A stretch of 64,000 nucleotides of DNA from Daphnia pulex (lineage: Eukaryota; Arthropoda; Branchiopoda; Diplostraca; Daphniidae): contig NC_060028.1 in assembly GCF_021134715.1 (NCBI RefSeq), positions 10,081,482-10,145,481 on the forward strand. Direction: 5' to 3'. Below the pieces are notes generated by a model. The model saw only the letters and a list, made by a program, of their open reading frames with translations, was not told where the DNA came from and made no database searches. Position 1 is the stretch's first letter, and each line of letters opens with the position of its first letter. Positions 48,367 through 60,900 of this stretch are shown piece by piece. A program made the position numbers and the translations under genes.

Positions 48367-49299
48367 CTAGTATTTTTTATAATAAACTGGGTCGAGACGT
48401 GCTACTTGAACTTTCTGGCCTTCAACGTCGTAGGCGTAAGAAGTTTGAATGCCGGAGTTATCGCGAACTTGATCTTCGTACCTGGAAAAAATAATGTTAC
48501 ATTTTCGATGAAAACAATGTCTCAATACAAAATGCACTTGTACAAGTACAGCAGTTCGTTTTCCCACTTTTTCTTTGAACGATGAAGCATTAAGTTGCCA
48601 CGGATTATGCAATGAAATGCACCGAATGTGTTGGCCCAGACATTTCATTTTGAAAAACATTTTTCTTGTTATCTTTACGCTCCGGCGGAACGGAAAGCGC
48701 ACAAGCTAGATCAATAATTCCCCTTAAATGGCTGGCTAACAACTATGATGGACTTTCGTCTGTTCAAAGTGAACTATGCTTTCAAGCCTAGATAAGTGTA
48801 GACAGACAGACAGACAGAGAGCCATCCAAGTGTGGATAAGTACCTCAGCGCAATGACATAGTCGTTGTTTCCGTAGTTACCACCATATCCTCCGTAGCCG
48901 GATCCGTAACGAGGATGTTTCGCAGCTACCCCGAAAGGCGGCAAAGCTGTCATGTCGAAATTGATTCATAAAATACAATTTGGTTTAGATATGTATCTAA
49001 GTTTGGGCTTAAAAGTCACTAGTGTCTAACTGAACAAAAAGGCCGTATTGTATACCTGGAACAGCGCCATAACTTTTGCCGTAAGATGGAGGAGCCGCTG
49101 CGGTTTGGGTCAGGAGCACGGCCGCGACCGACAACAAAACCAACTGGAAGTTAATCCGAAAATTTATTTCCAACATTATCGATTTGTAATAACAGAGGAA
49201 AGACTAGACTATATCTATATAAGGCTGTATAGGAAGGTAAAAAATAAAATAAAATAAAAATAAACGCTATGCTGCACTCACCGTAATGAAAGAATTCAT
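48367..49299 (-). CDS. Small secreted cuticle-like protein, four exons
   Basis: Exons 49282-49299, 49056-49143, 48844-48946 and 48367-48481 give 324 nt, 107 aa; phase closes. Exon 1 codes only MNSFIT, a common arrangement in arthropod cuticle genes where a tiny first exon splits the signal peptide. The signal peptide is MNSFITLVLLSVAAVLLTQT. The mature part has SYGKSYGAVPG and a Gly/Tyr-rich stretch (GSGYGGYGGNYGN). It then has RYEDQVRDNSGIQTSYAYDV and ends LDPVYYKKY. The latter resembles the opening of an R&R chitin-binding domain (Y-x-Y-E-x-x-D-G) but lacks the full consensus. So it is an extracellular, probably cuticular, protein with tentative family placement. ATTAAA at 48295-48300 is a candidate poly(A) signal. 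Confidence 0.8.
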
Positions 49300-49372
49300 G
49301 GCTGTATATAGTGAACGGGATGAAGCTGCTTACTAGCAAAACGGCTGTTTAAGGCTTGAAATCGAACGGGAG

Positions 49373-49412
49373 ACTGTTGGTTGAGTTCCAGCCAATCTTT
49401 GGCTTTATATAC
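49373..49412 (-). promoter_or_regulatory. TATA box and initiator of the cuticle-like gene
   Basis: Minus-strand TATATAAAG covers 49403-49411. An ACAGTC initiator-like motif lies about 32 bp downstream near 49373-49378, and the ATG about 75 bp after that. This focused promoter fits stage-specific cuticle genes. Confidence 0.7.
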
Positions 49413-51050
49413 GCTAGCTCTCACTTCAGAGGAATATGTATAGGATATAGATTCACAGTCGAATGGCATTCTTTTATGGGGGGATAAAGAGGGTGGGGTT
49501 TATTGCAAGGATAATAAATTTGGTTTGGTCAACCTCCTCGATGTTGCAAATGATTACTGCAATCCGCTCTCCTGCTGCTGATTATTCCATTGGTGAACAT
49601 TAGCCCCGATGACTTTATTGGATACAACAATAATATTGCTAATAGTTCACATCTGTTCAGAATTGATTTTCGGTTGATTCCCATAAGAACAATGCCATTA
49701 AATACAATGTCAACTTGATTGACGACCGACATCTAGACCAAAATATTACGAGATTTGTCCACTCAACGGTATTTCGTTATTGCCGTTGATAAGAATATTT
49801 TTGATCCTGCGCTTTACATATAATCCAATTTCAGGTTAGGGAAAATGAAATCATATTTAAGAATGAGATTTCGTACCCCAAATGCAGTTGATTATTTATG
49901 TTGCCGTTTACACGACGTGACAGAGCAATAGAGCTGTGTGCATTTCGCTGCCGCATATAGTTGGAAACAAAGTTTGCCTTTCACGCAATGTTACGCTTGA
50001 GAAGTCTCTCGACTGTTTCAAACGAGAGCTACAAACTTTCTCATCTTCAATGGATTCAACATTCTCAAATGAGACGAAGTTTTTAGCAAGTTAAGTTTTA
50101 GCGGGTTTTAATAAGTGAAACGAGTCCGAAACCGACGACTGCGGTCATGTGGAGAGAGAGAGAGAGGAAGTCGAGGCCACGTCATATACTGTAAGGTTAC
50201 AAATGTGACGGCACATTAATTTTTATCAAAAAAGAAACCGATCATCGGGAAAAAAAAAAGACAAATCGATTGTCGGAGAAAGTCGTCTCGTCCAGTCCAG
50301 TAAACTTCTTCTGGCTGGCCAGTTTCGGCCTCTAATAATACAAAACCATCCTTGAAATAGTTAGTTGGACCAAATAAGAAGGTCTATATACGTGCCGCTT
50401 GATTTTGAAACATAAAAGTTGATACAAAACGGATCTCCCCAAATAAGAAAAAAGCCAAAAGTGTGTGTGTAGCAATAAAAAAGAAAGAAAAAAATGAAAC
50501 TGCGAGAAAAAAACAAGGACGCATATGCCTTTGACGACGACGCTGTAGGCAGGGTCTTTCGTTTAGTGGGCCGGCGCCCGTCACCAAAAACTAACGGAGC
50601 ACAACGTCACAGAGTATACTATATATATATGGGAAGGGCTGCTGGTGGTGTAGTACAGCAGCCGCCACCAGTTTATACAGGCAGACTCTCTCATTCGTTG
50701 TTATATGCGAACATATACATGCAAACAACGAAACGACCCATGAAATTGATATTACTTGGACCGCGAAGAGAGACACACAATCTTGAAAAATGGCAGTTGG
50801 CCCTTTTGGACAGGAGAAAAATCTTGCGAGTCAATTCAGCAGGGCAACGGTAGTACAAGGATTGTATTTTCATTTGCGCGAGGCTCTCCCTATATTGTAC
50901 ACAAATATATGGAATGAATGCATGTGTGTGTGTGTTGTATCATCCTCCACAACGATCAAGTTTGCACATGCCAAACTTATAAATTTTTCAGGTCGATTTT
51001 TAAATAGGATTATTATCGTGAGTGGTGAGTACGCGCCGACAATAACTGTT
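49413..51050. other. Intergenic DNA between the cuticle-like gene and the receptor
   Basis: No supported exon. Open frames such as 50494-50853 (plus) are Arg/Lys-rich, have no family signature and overlap TATATA and GA microsatellites. Confidence 0.55.
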
Positions 51051-51261
51051 TTTATTTGATTTGGACAGTTTAACTGCATATGGCAAATAAAGATCGTGAT
51101 TGATCTTCGTTTTCTAAATAAATAGAAAGACCGCTTCCGCCCTTGGCTGCATAAAGCTTCTCCAATGCAATGATACATTTGTTACATTCGTATCAATGTA
51201 CGTAAGTATCGCACGATAAAAAAAAAAAAAAGATATTTCCATGCAATAACCCCCACCCGAC

Positions 51262-54200
51262 TTAAGCGTTGGATAGTTTCGCTCTGCTGTGATACGTGTT
51301 GCCGTCGTATTGGAGACTTGGCCGAGGCGATGGAGATTGATGTCTGTTTGCGGAGCGATAGAGCTGCCCGGAACAGTCGGATGCGGAGCGAGACGCTGGT
51401 GAAATGTTAATGCTACTTATACCTCCTCTACTTGTGGTGCAGATGTAGCCATTGATGTTTCCATTTGAGCGAACTGTATGTCTCGGCAAGCGGGATATCG
51501 AAAGTAATCGCCCTGTATTCAATCAACGGTAAATGTTTAAGACAAATCGTCAACGGAAACTTTTAAAATGATGATTATAATCTAGACTTGTGTTATCATC
51601 ATCATGTTATAAAATTCGGGGTTCTTAATATAGTAGATAGTCTAATCAACAAATAAAATCTACAACAGCAGCAGTGGCGTATTCTGGAGAGAATAGAAAA
51701 GTCAATACGGTTCCCTTTTGTTATTATTATTATTTCAAGTGTTATTTCCGTTTGGATTTGACGACAAAGAAGCGTTTTGTCGGGGGATCTTTTATCTTGG
51801 CTGAAAAAGTGAGGGTAGCAGCTGTTGGTTTGTTTGGCGTCCCACTCCCGAGTATTGACTACAACTGAATAGTTTCACATGGGACTAGAAACTGCCATTC
51901 GCATTCCGGTTACTTCGTCAAGGCTATATTTATTGTATGTGTGTTAGAATACCCAATTTAATACAGCTAGGAATCTTTAATCTATTCCAGTGTAGATATT
52001 TTATCGCTTAGTGCACTTCTCTCTATCTCTCTCCCATCATTTTCTAATTTGCTCCGGTTCTCGGACTTGGCGATGGCGGAATTCCCCAAAAGAAAATTAA
52101 TAAACACTTCACTGGAAGTCATTGACGCGTGCAACTTCGCAGAAAGTGGACACGCTAGATAGTTGCCCAAACAAATTCAAAATCAATATGAATTGAAAAG
52201 TTGATTTTCGAACCAGAAATGATTTGAAACAAATTCGACTAAACTGTGAGTTCTATACACTTAGACTTTGCGCTAAAGTACCCTTATATTTAGAACTCTT
52301 AAGTTCACTGCTTGGACATATTGGAATAACTTGAATGGATCAAAAGATTTCGGTTACTCGGCGATTGTTACTTGGACTGTTTGTTATTCAAAGGGATTGA
52401 ATGACAAATTTTTTTACCTTAACCTTCTATATAGATTCGGGGAAATAGTTTGTAACTTATATCTTTTGGACCATTAGACTAACCTGGCGCAACGTTGGAC
52501 CGATTTGAAAATGTAGAAACTCGATGAATATCTCCAGGATTGGTGCCCATGGAAACTGAATTGTCCGGGTTGTCAGGCGAGCTCCTCCCTATAGAAACGG
52601 TATGACAACGTTTAGAAAAATATTTTTACATAAACATGACTCTTACATTCGGTTGATAAGAAACATTTGCGCAATATATTATAATAGTAATACTATACCA
52701 CAAGATGGTCTTCTCCTCCTGCAGCAGCAGTAGCAGTAGCAAAAGTAGCGCAGAAAGAGGCGTTGAAACTTGTCGCCGAAGATGCAATAAATCACAAAGT
52801 TGACGGACGAATTCACGGAGACTAGTAGATTGCTGACGCGCGTCATTTCGTCAACCAGGATATTAGCAACTTCAAAAATGTTCACAACCATCGCCAGTAT
52901 ATTGAATATGAAGAAGACAGCCACCACGCAGAGTAACATAGTTGCCAAGCCGATTTCCCTCTTCTGGGAATTGGTGAGCAAAGAGCGTTCACGATTGGCT
53001 TTACGTACCTGTGCAGTAGACAACCAACAAAAAAATGTCATTACAGAATTTGGCGTTGGCGGTGATTTCGATTGTCGGTTTTCCATGAAATTTAAACAAA
53101 ACGACAGTTCGCGCTCTAACGATTTACGCCTAACTGACTATGACGAACGTTATAACCGACAAAAGTTGTATAGAACATTAAAGTTCTCGTATAATTCTAC
53201 ATTGTAATTGTAAATCCGGTGATTCAACTCAAGTTACAACGAATTTAACTCTCAGGAGATAACTTTTTTTTTTCTAAACAAAATCATTAACTCCTTAACA
53301 TTATTGGTATTCTAGGTTGGTATGAAGCGATCCCATTTCCAATTGTTAACGCGGACGAGTCCGTACTGTCTGATTTTGGCTATACCGCTGCTTCCAGCCT
53401 GTATATACGTGCTCAAGTCGGTTTCCTTTGTTTCTGTTACTCATGGTAATCTTCGCCATTGCTAGAGAGACCCCTTAAGGTCTCTCATGTTATCAACAAT
53501 TGCTTTCTAATTAAGCTCGAGGATACCCGAGTCTTTGTAATACTACAGCAGTAGTGTAGAGTACACGTAGTAGCTAAACTAGCTATGGCAACAGAGACTC
53601 CGCTCCCAACTTATTAAAAAAGCCGCGATATTTCACACTGAACGTTTTCCTTAATGAGTAACGACACAGTGAAAAAAAAAAGCCAAACGTTGAAAACTTT
53701 GAACATTTAATAACTGCTCACCTGTTTGTAAATAGCTCCGTTGAGGATGGCTAGCAAGGTGAAGGGGACGAAATTCATGATGATGAAGTAGAGAGACACA
53801 ATGTACCAGGTGACGTAAGTTTTGTCATTGCGAAGCGGCGACGGGATGAGCTGAATACACAAGTCAAATTGATTCAACCAATTTGCAATTGTATTTTTAT
53901 GCAAATCAATCAAAGAGAAAAAGAGAAAAGAAAAGCCTATACGTACCATTATCCACGATTCACCCAGTTCGCTGTCGACGTACAAACAGCGTTCGACTTC
54001 GAAGAAACGAGGAAAATTGTAGAAAAGGGAACAAATTCCGATAATGACGACAGCCATTCGGCCGCGTTTGCAAGTGCACCAGGAACGTGCGCGAAGCGGA
54101 TGGCAGACGGCGATGTAGCGCTCCACCGTGACGGTGAGCGTCAAGTAAACTTTGATTTAAAACGCGCAACATTAATAACAGTGGGTGTACGTCTCTCTCC

Positions 54201-54888
54201 GCCCCCTTGCAAAGTTGTGTTATATATAGAAAGATATTTACCCGAACTCGTCTGAGCCGTCGTACCCAGAACAAACGTGTAAGGTGTTATGAGTGGGTGG
54301 ATGTGGCGATAGTAGAACTCGCCAACGCCGCTGTAGGCGTAAATTGACGGGATGACAAACAGCAAAATGGATGTGAGCAGCAGGATCGAATCGAAACTCG
54401 CCAAACCTATATATTTTGAATCAAAAATATAACGAATCATATAGATAACCATTATTATTCATTAGACAGAGGAGGACATTAGGACATTTCATTAGGTAAC
54501 TATAGTAGAGAAATGAAACAAACGTACCAATCAGAATGACGTTGAGAGAAGTTCTCATTTGGGGTCGCGAGAGAATGAAAATGGAAATGAAATTGCCGAC
54601 TAGGCCCGGTAGAGCCACGACAATCAAAAGTACCAAACTGATGACAAACTCGAAGAGTGGGAAGTAGGATTTCTCCGGCTCGGATATGTTGGCGGCGGAA
54701 ACGTTGGGCAAAACACAAATGGGGAAGCTCTGGTAAAAGCCAGTCGAACTCGTCGAATTGCTGGAAGAGGCCGTGGCGATGAAGATGACATTATCTTCTA
54801 TTGTGCTGCTACTCTGATTATGAAGTTGGTATCCGGCCGTCATCATCATCAGCAAAGACTTGTTCAACTTGTTGGCCGACTCGTTCAT
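51262..54888 (-). CDS. Rhodopsin-class neuropeptide GPCR, FMRFamide-receptor-like, seven coding exons
   Basis: Exons 54528-54888, 54242-54406, 53947-54149, 53722-53850, 52699-53008, 52484-52588 and 51262-51512 sum to 1,524 nt, 507 aa; phase closes. The N terminus has several N-glycosylation sites (NQS, NST, NVS, NIS). TM1 contains PGLVGNF, TM2 LASFDSILLL with the conserved Asp, and TM3 ends TVERYIAVCHPLRAR (an ERY form of DRY). TM5 is in exon 4 (LYFIIMNFVPFTLLAILN). TM6 is LCVVAVFFIFNILAMVV and TM7 NLLVSVNSSVNFVIYCIFG. A Cys cluster (YFCYCYCCCRRRRPSC) after TM7 suggests palmitoylation; the tail is Ser-rich. The TVERY...VCHPLRAR and NSSVNFVIY patterns are those of insect FMRFamide receptors. 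Ligand identity is inferred; related peptide receptors cannot be excluded. Poly(A) signal AATAAA at 51051-51056. Confidence 0.88.
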
Positions 54889-54900
54889 CCTGTTATTGCA
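54889..54900 (-). other. Acceptor splice site directly before the receptor ATG
   Basis: On the minus strand, ATTGCAATAACAG ends at 54890 and the exon opens G-ATG. The mRNA leader must therefore come from one or more upstream noncoding exons, so the promoter lies farther into the 55-64 kb region. Confidence 0.65.
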
Positions 54901-57900
54901 ATAAAACGCGTACGTGTATTAAACCACACACCTAAAAAAAATGTTACGTCATGTAAGAAATCGAATTTATCTGAATCGCTGATCTTCTATACATTTTGAT
55001 TGGCCAGTCACGGACAAGGCCTGAAAATTTTTCCAACCATGCAGTAATCATTTCATCTTATCATAGGCATCTGGCAGCACATCATGTTAAGGTTATTTTT
55101 TCTTTTTTCAAAAGATGGGAAAAGTAGTTCGCCCAAGCTGATGATCTCCGAGAAAAACTCGGGCTATATAACAAGATATTGTTCAAGGCGCTTTTGACGA
55201 CGATCGTTGAATAATCAAACGAGTTTTCATCGTCTCTCGTCCTCATCATTCGTGAAGAACAAGCCCCTGCATGATGTTTACAACAGAGTCGATCGTAAAA
55301 GTTGCCGATGAGATGACTGGAAAGACGCGCCGGGACCAAGAGTGCAATCAGACAAATAAAAATCAAAGGAAAAGGGGGCGTCAAATCAGCGCGATATCTG
55401 GCTATGACACGAGTCGTATACTACTAGTCATCTTCGCTCTTAAAGAAAGAAAAGAAAGAAAAAAACACGAGGGGAATATAAATAAGTGAGAAAAGATTTT
55501 GAGATCATCAAAACGATCTATATCCGGAAGAAAAGTCGGGAGAACCCGAAATGGGGCTCTTTGGCTACAAGTGGAGTGTGTGGGCGCACGATTGCACGTC
55601 AAACGAGAAAGGCAGCAAGCATGAGATGAATCAAAGGCGAACATTTTTCAGCAGCTATAGACGAGTTGGTCGTTCTATATTCTTCCTGTCCTATAATGGG
55701 CAGCACGGATAGCTGTTGCTGGCAGCCTCATGATGTAATATACTCAACCTGATTAGCTGATGTCCATTGCCGAGCAAAACAACTCTGAAGGATACATACA
55801 CTACACAGCCAGAAAACATACGAGTATTATCGAGTTTGTCACAAAAATGTCGTAACTGTGTACGAGAACTTGCCATATGCGATGCAGCACTCTAATGAAT
55901 GAATTAGTTGTGTGACTTATTACACAGCAGCCAGCGCGCTGGCAAGATAACAGCAATAATTTCTCCTTTAATAGAGCGCCCTCTCAGCAAAAAACAGTTC
56001 AGATATTATTCTGTTTGTTATTTAAAAGAAACTCTCTCTCTCGTTTTATGGTCTAGGGGGCTGATAATCTCAAGAGTTCAATGCGTCAAGACGGGTTAAT
56101 TAAATACCGCGTTCACGACTAATAGAGAGAAAACAAACGTCCCTAGATTTTTCTGTGAATTCGGTTCATTTTCACGTAGTCACTGGGTTCGAACTCGGAA
56201 ATTCCGCTCGGTATTTGATCTGATTATGCAGTAGTTGTGACAGTTTTACTGGCTGCTTGCCTTTCCTTAAAGCGTTTGAAATTGAAACGTATTTTTGACG
56301 TAATGCAAAGAGAAGCGGAACACATTATCTAATATTTCACTGGGGGGGGCGTGAGTGGATTGCAACATGTGTTGTTGTCTTAGCGCGAGCATTAATAAAC
56401 AGCCAAGTTCTTTTGAACAAATAAATCCATCATTCACGGACGCTTATTATTATGACTACACAGCAGCAGCAGCAGTATACGCGGCTATCTGTTATAATAA
56501 TAAGCTGCTGCTTCTATATTGACGTTGGATGTGTTGCGCTCGTCTTGTATAGTTTTCTTCTGATGGAATATTTATTACTACACGCCGAAAAGCAATTTAG
56601 GGTCTATACAATAGTTGTCAATGAAAGGGGGCGACGCTATAAATCCATCATCAAAAGCGTGAGCACTATCGAGGATGTAGCTGTAGCTATATATGCCCCC
56701 GCTAACACTGAATTACTCTCCAGGGTTCGGAAACGTGGTCGGTTTACTCCCATGTTCCCAGTCACCACCGCGTCTATACTAAACATGTAGTGGCGACACA
56801 CGCTATGTATATAGAGAGAGATCCTCTGGTGGTAAGTATAAAAGATCTCTTTTTGTTCGAACATTATCGAAACTCTTTTTGGGCGTCAACGGACGCAGCG
56901 GTCGCTATTATCGCCGAGCCTTCAACTTATAAATGACACTGAATCGATCGATGTCTACCAGGAAAAGATTGCGCTTTCTTGTTGGCCAGCACTTTATTAT
57001 TTTTTTTAAATCTCGTCATGCATTGATGCAGTTCATCTTGCAGATTATAAGGCAGCATATAACTTGCTCGTCTTTACCACGGATAAAAAGCTTGGCATCC
57101 AGCGATCAAACCAAATGACTGCAGCACATCATCTCGTAGCACTTTGCTCAACGTACTTATATAGTCTATATGCATATTTAAGTATATTATACGTCTCCGA
57201 CGATATTGCTATTATACTTTATATGAGGAAAAAGCGCTTTTCGGAGTTGTGGCCTTAATTGAGTATATTCAACTTTCATTTAAAAATAAATCCTGATCTT
57301 ATTTATTAGTTTCAAAAACATAGGAAACGAATATTCATCAAAATGGGATTCTTTATAATTTTTCTCTCCTGGAAACTGTTGCCCTGTATACGCGATTCGA
57401 TGCCAAAATGGAATTTGATGATCGATTACACATTAGCCAGGCCTTGTAATCGATCAGTTGCAGTCAAAACCTACACTGTATATGGGAAAAAAGGCAGGAG
57501 CGAACACTCGACAGCATTAAAACCATTCAACCGCGAGAGCCAACGTCAGCGTAGCGTGTATATGAGGGGGCGCTATCAAAAACACAACCAAGTTCGTGTA
57601 GTCCCTAGTATCACCATCATGTATTGCTGTTACAACCTATTCAACACAACATTTTGCGCCATCGTCCTATAGCAGCAGCAGCAGCAGCGGATTCAGTTAG
57701 GAGCTTATCACTAAGTTGCAGCTGCCCCCTCCATTTTCTTCGTTAAGCAATCCGATGGGAAATACAGGAACGATCTTTAAGCAAAAAGGCCGAAATAAAT
57801 TCCAAGGGCCGCTCCTCAATTTGCTGGGATTCGATGCGTGGGAGTTGGGCGTTTCAAATGCCAAATTGTTTCATCTTGCTGTTGTTGTTGTTGTCTATGT

Positions 57901-60900
57901 ACCGGCCCCTTTTGTGTATAAGGATTGGATTACATTCTACTAGCCAAGCTAAGCTACTATTGTATACACAGTTTCGCTCGGTGCATAAAATATACCTATT
58001 GTTTGATTTCCATAGGGGAATCTTACGGCGATGGTTTTAGGATGCTTAAGTCTGTTTTCGGTAGAACTTTCAAATGCGACTGGGTAAAGTGGGTAGACAT
58101 TGTTAGTTTGGGATAAATATATATATGTACATATACTGGACTCTGGTATTATTTATGGGTGGACTCTCGCATCTCTATATAGTCATTTGACATCATGGAA
58201 AATGGAACGCAATAATCAAGTTGAGTTCTTTTTTCGGGTTTCCTGTCATCCTGGCCGCTGTCGTATAGATTGCTCTGTCACTCCCGCAGCAGCAAGGAAT
58301 AATAAGATCCATTTGCCTGGACGTTCGGCCCCCGCCTATATCAAAGAAGTACGTACACACGGAGAAACCTTTCAGATTGAAAGCCCGTCATGACGAAGAA
58401 GGGAAAGGAAAAAAAAAATACAAATTAACCGCTCGCGTTCAGAGTATTTCTATTTCATTAATGCGGATGGGAAAATAGAAAGATGGCGAATTTCATTATT
58501 GTAATTTGGAAAGCCTCGCCTCAATAACATGGACTTAAATCAAAAATTTTGTGGTAAAAATATATAGCTTTCAATGCTGATGAATAAAATCTCGTCTGCG
58601 AATGATTTGATTTGAAAGAATCCTCCATTAATTAGATGCTCCATTCTATCGACGACCTATACAAAATTCGGTACCGACTATACAGTGACGTAATAATTTG
58701 AATTCGGCCTTTGATATGAAAAAAAAAAAAAACTTTGGCTTATTGAATCAGTCTGTAATTATTAGCCATTTCTATTTTGTGGCAGCGTTATTAGCAAGTC
58801 ACCCGGCTTTATTAACTGGGCATCAAAGATGGAAGAAGAAGCTTTCAATGCGTACGTTTTCCATCTATATATAGATCAATAAGGCGCAAATATAAGCCTA
58901 CACAGCACACAAGTATTCAAGAAAATATAAAAAGACCCGTTCAACTCCACAAATCTCATAACAGACAGGGAAAAAGTCACGCGGAATTTATATACGAGTG
59001 GAGCGCAATGTACATAAAAGAAAAGGCTGAATCAGCCATTCTTTTTTAAAGAAATTTCTAGCTGAAGACTATTTAAATTTCTGGTTTGTCGCACAATTAT
59101 TTTCTAGTCATATAGATCGCATCTTGTTGTGTGTGTTATTGACAATTCGTACAATAGTCTTTCGTTGTTGACGACTAATTGGGTCTTTCATGCGCAATAA
59201 CAGAAAAGGTTGCTCGACGTCGACTCATCCAGTAATAATGGGCTAATGCGATGTCTACGCTGGATTAGCTTTCCGCTAAAACTATACGAGGGGGAAAACA
59301 AAACAATCAGACTGCGAAAAGTTCAAGAATCAATTCCCTCTGATGTGTGTAAACGAAATTCTCCTTGTTAAACATCATTTGGCTCTGTTTAACATGCAGT
59401 GCTGGCCGACTGTTGTTGTCAGTGGGAAGTTGCTAACAAACGTGAGATGTAAACGGGAGGAAAATACACATGGTCCAATTAAGGATTTTCGCTCGAGTTC
59501 TTTTAAAATAAAAATCCCAGTGTAAATAAGTCCTGTACCAGTGGAGGCCGGTGTGTACCATTTGGTGGGAAACTCTTCAACTCAATAACGTCCTCAAAAG
59601 TTCCTTCATCGGTAAATATTTGCCTGAATTGCTCAAAGTAGCATTCGTGTAAATTTGGCCAGCGAATCATTGGCTCTTATTTACCGCCACTATACAAAGG
59701 TTGAAGAAATTTGGCTGTGGGCACAACATTGTGCATGGAATATTTCCCGTTATAACTTTTTATTGGACAATGTTCCGTGATTTGCAATACAAGTTCGCAC
59801 CGTACGTTGTGTAGTACATTCTAACGCACTTGCCTTCTACAAAGTTAAAAGAAAAACACGCGCGCAACTGTAAAATCCCTACACCAAAAAGTTGACACAC
59901 TGAAATTCAATTTCCATAAAGTGCTGCGGGTTTATAGTTCTAATATTATTTCCCTTTTCTTTGAATAAAAAGGGGAATTTCTTTTTTTTTCCCCAATGTC
60001 CGGAATGGTGTAAGGACGACAAGAATATATAGACATGTCCTGGAAGTCCTTGGAAAGGGGATGTACCTCCGAATGGAATGGATGAGCGAAATATGTTCGT
60101 GACGTCCCCCCCCAAATCCGATGACTCAAACGCCAGCATTTGAACAAACAAATAGTTGAGTATATTCTTTCCATCCAAGAAGAAGAAGAAGAGGAATCGT
60201 TTGGTTAAAAGAAGTTTCGGATGCTGGGCCACAAATAGCTAGAAGCACCGCAAGTCAAGAAAAAACCCCAAAAGACTTTTGCGGATAGTTGGGGAAGGTC
60301 TTTTTGGGTGTGCAACTCACTTCTTTTCAATTCTTTTTACGGAGACGTCACACGTGCAAGAATCACTCTACATAGTCAAAGCAATAACACTTTTTGGATA
60401 GACGTCGCGCATCACTATTTTTTAGGGGGGAACTATATACAAACTCCCCCGAGTAAAAAAAACACACAAACAAATAAAATGCAAATGATAAACACATCAT
60501 TAGTCATAGAATTTCAAATATAACCAGACAGAAGATTCAGTTATGCGCATGTTTTGAATGTCGATCAGCTCCTATTGTATCGGTTGTTGTATGTATAAGC
60601 CTTTCATGACAGCAATCTATATGTTGGTATCATTATTATACTTGGAGTCTGGAGGGCAAAAGAGTGGAACTAGATAATGATCGCTCGAATGTTGATAAGT
60701 TCTTCTATCTCCTCCATTAAAAAAAAATGAATGTTAAATATCGGATAGAATCTATATAAAAAAAAAAACTGTGTGCGGTTTCAAGCCGGCGGTTATGCCG
60801 CAATTCAGGAACAAAGGCGGGGCATCATTAATATCGGGGTCTGAGTATAAGTCGCCGAGGATGATCATTATTGTAAAAATGAAGCTGGAGATAGAGACAA

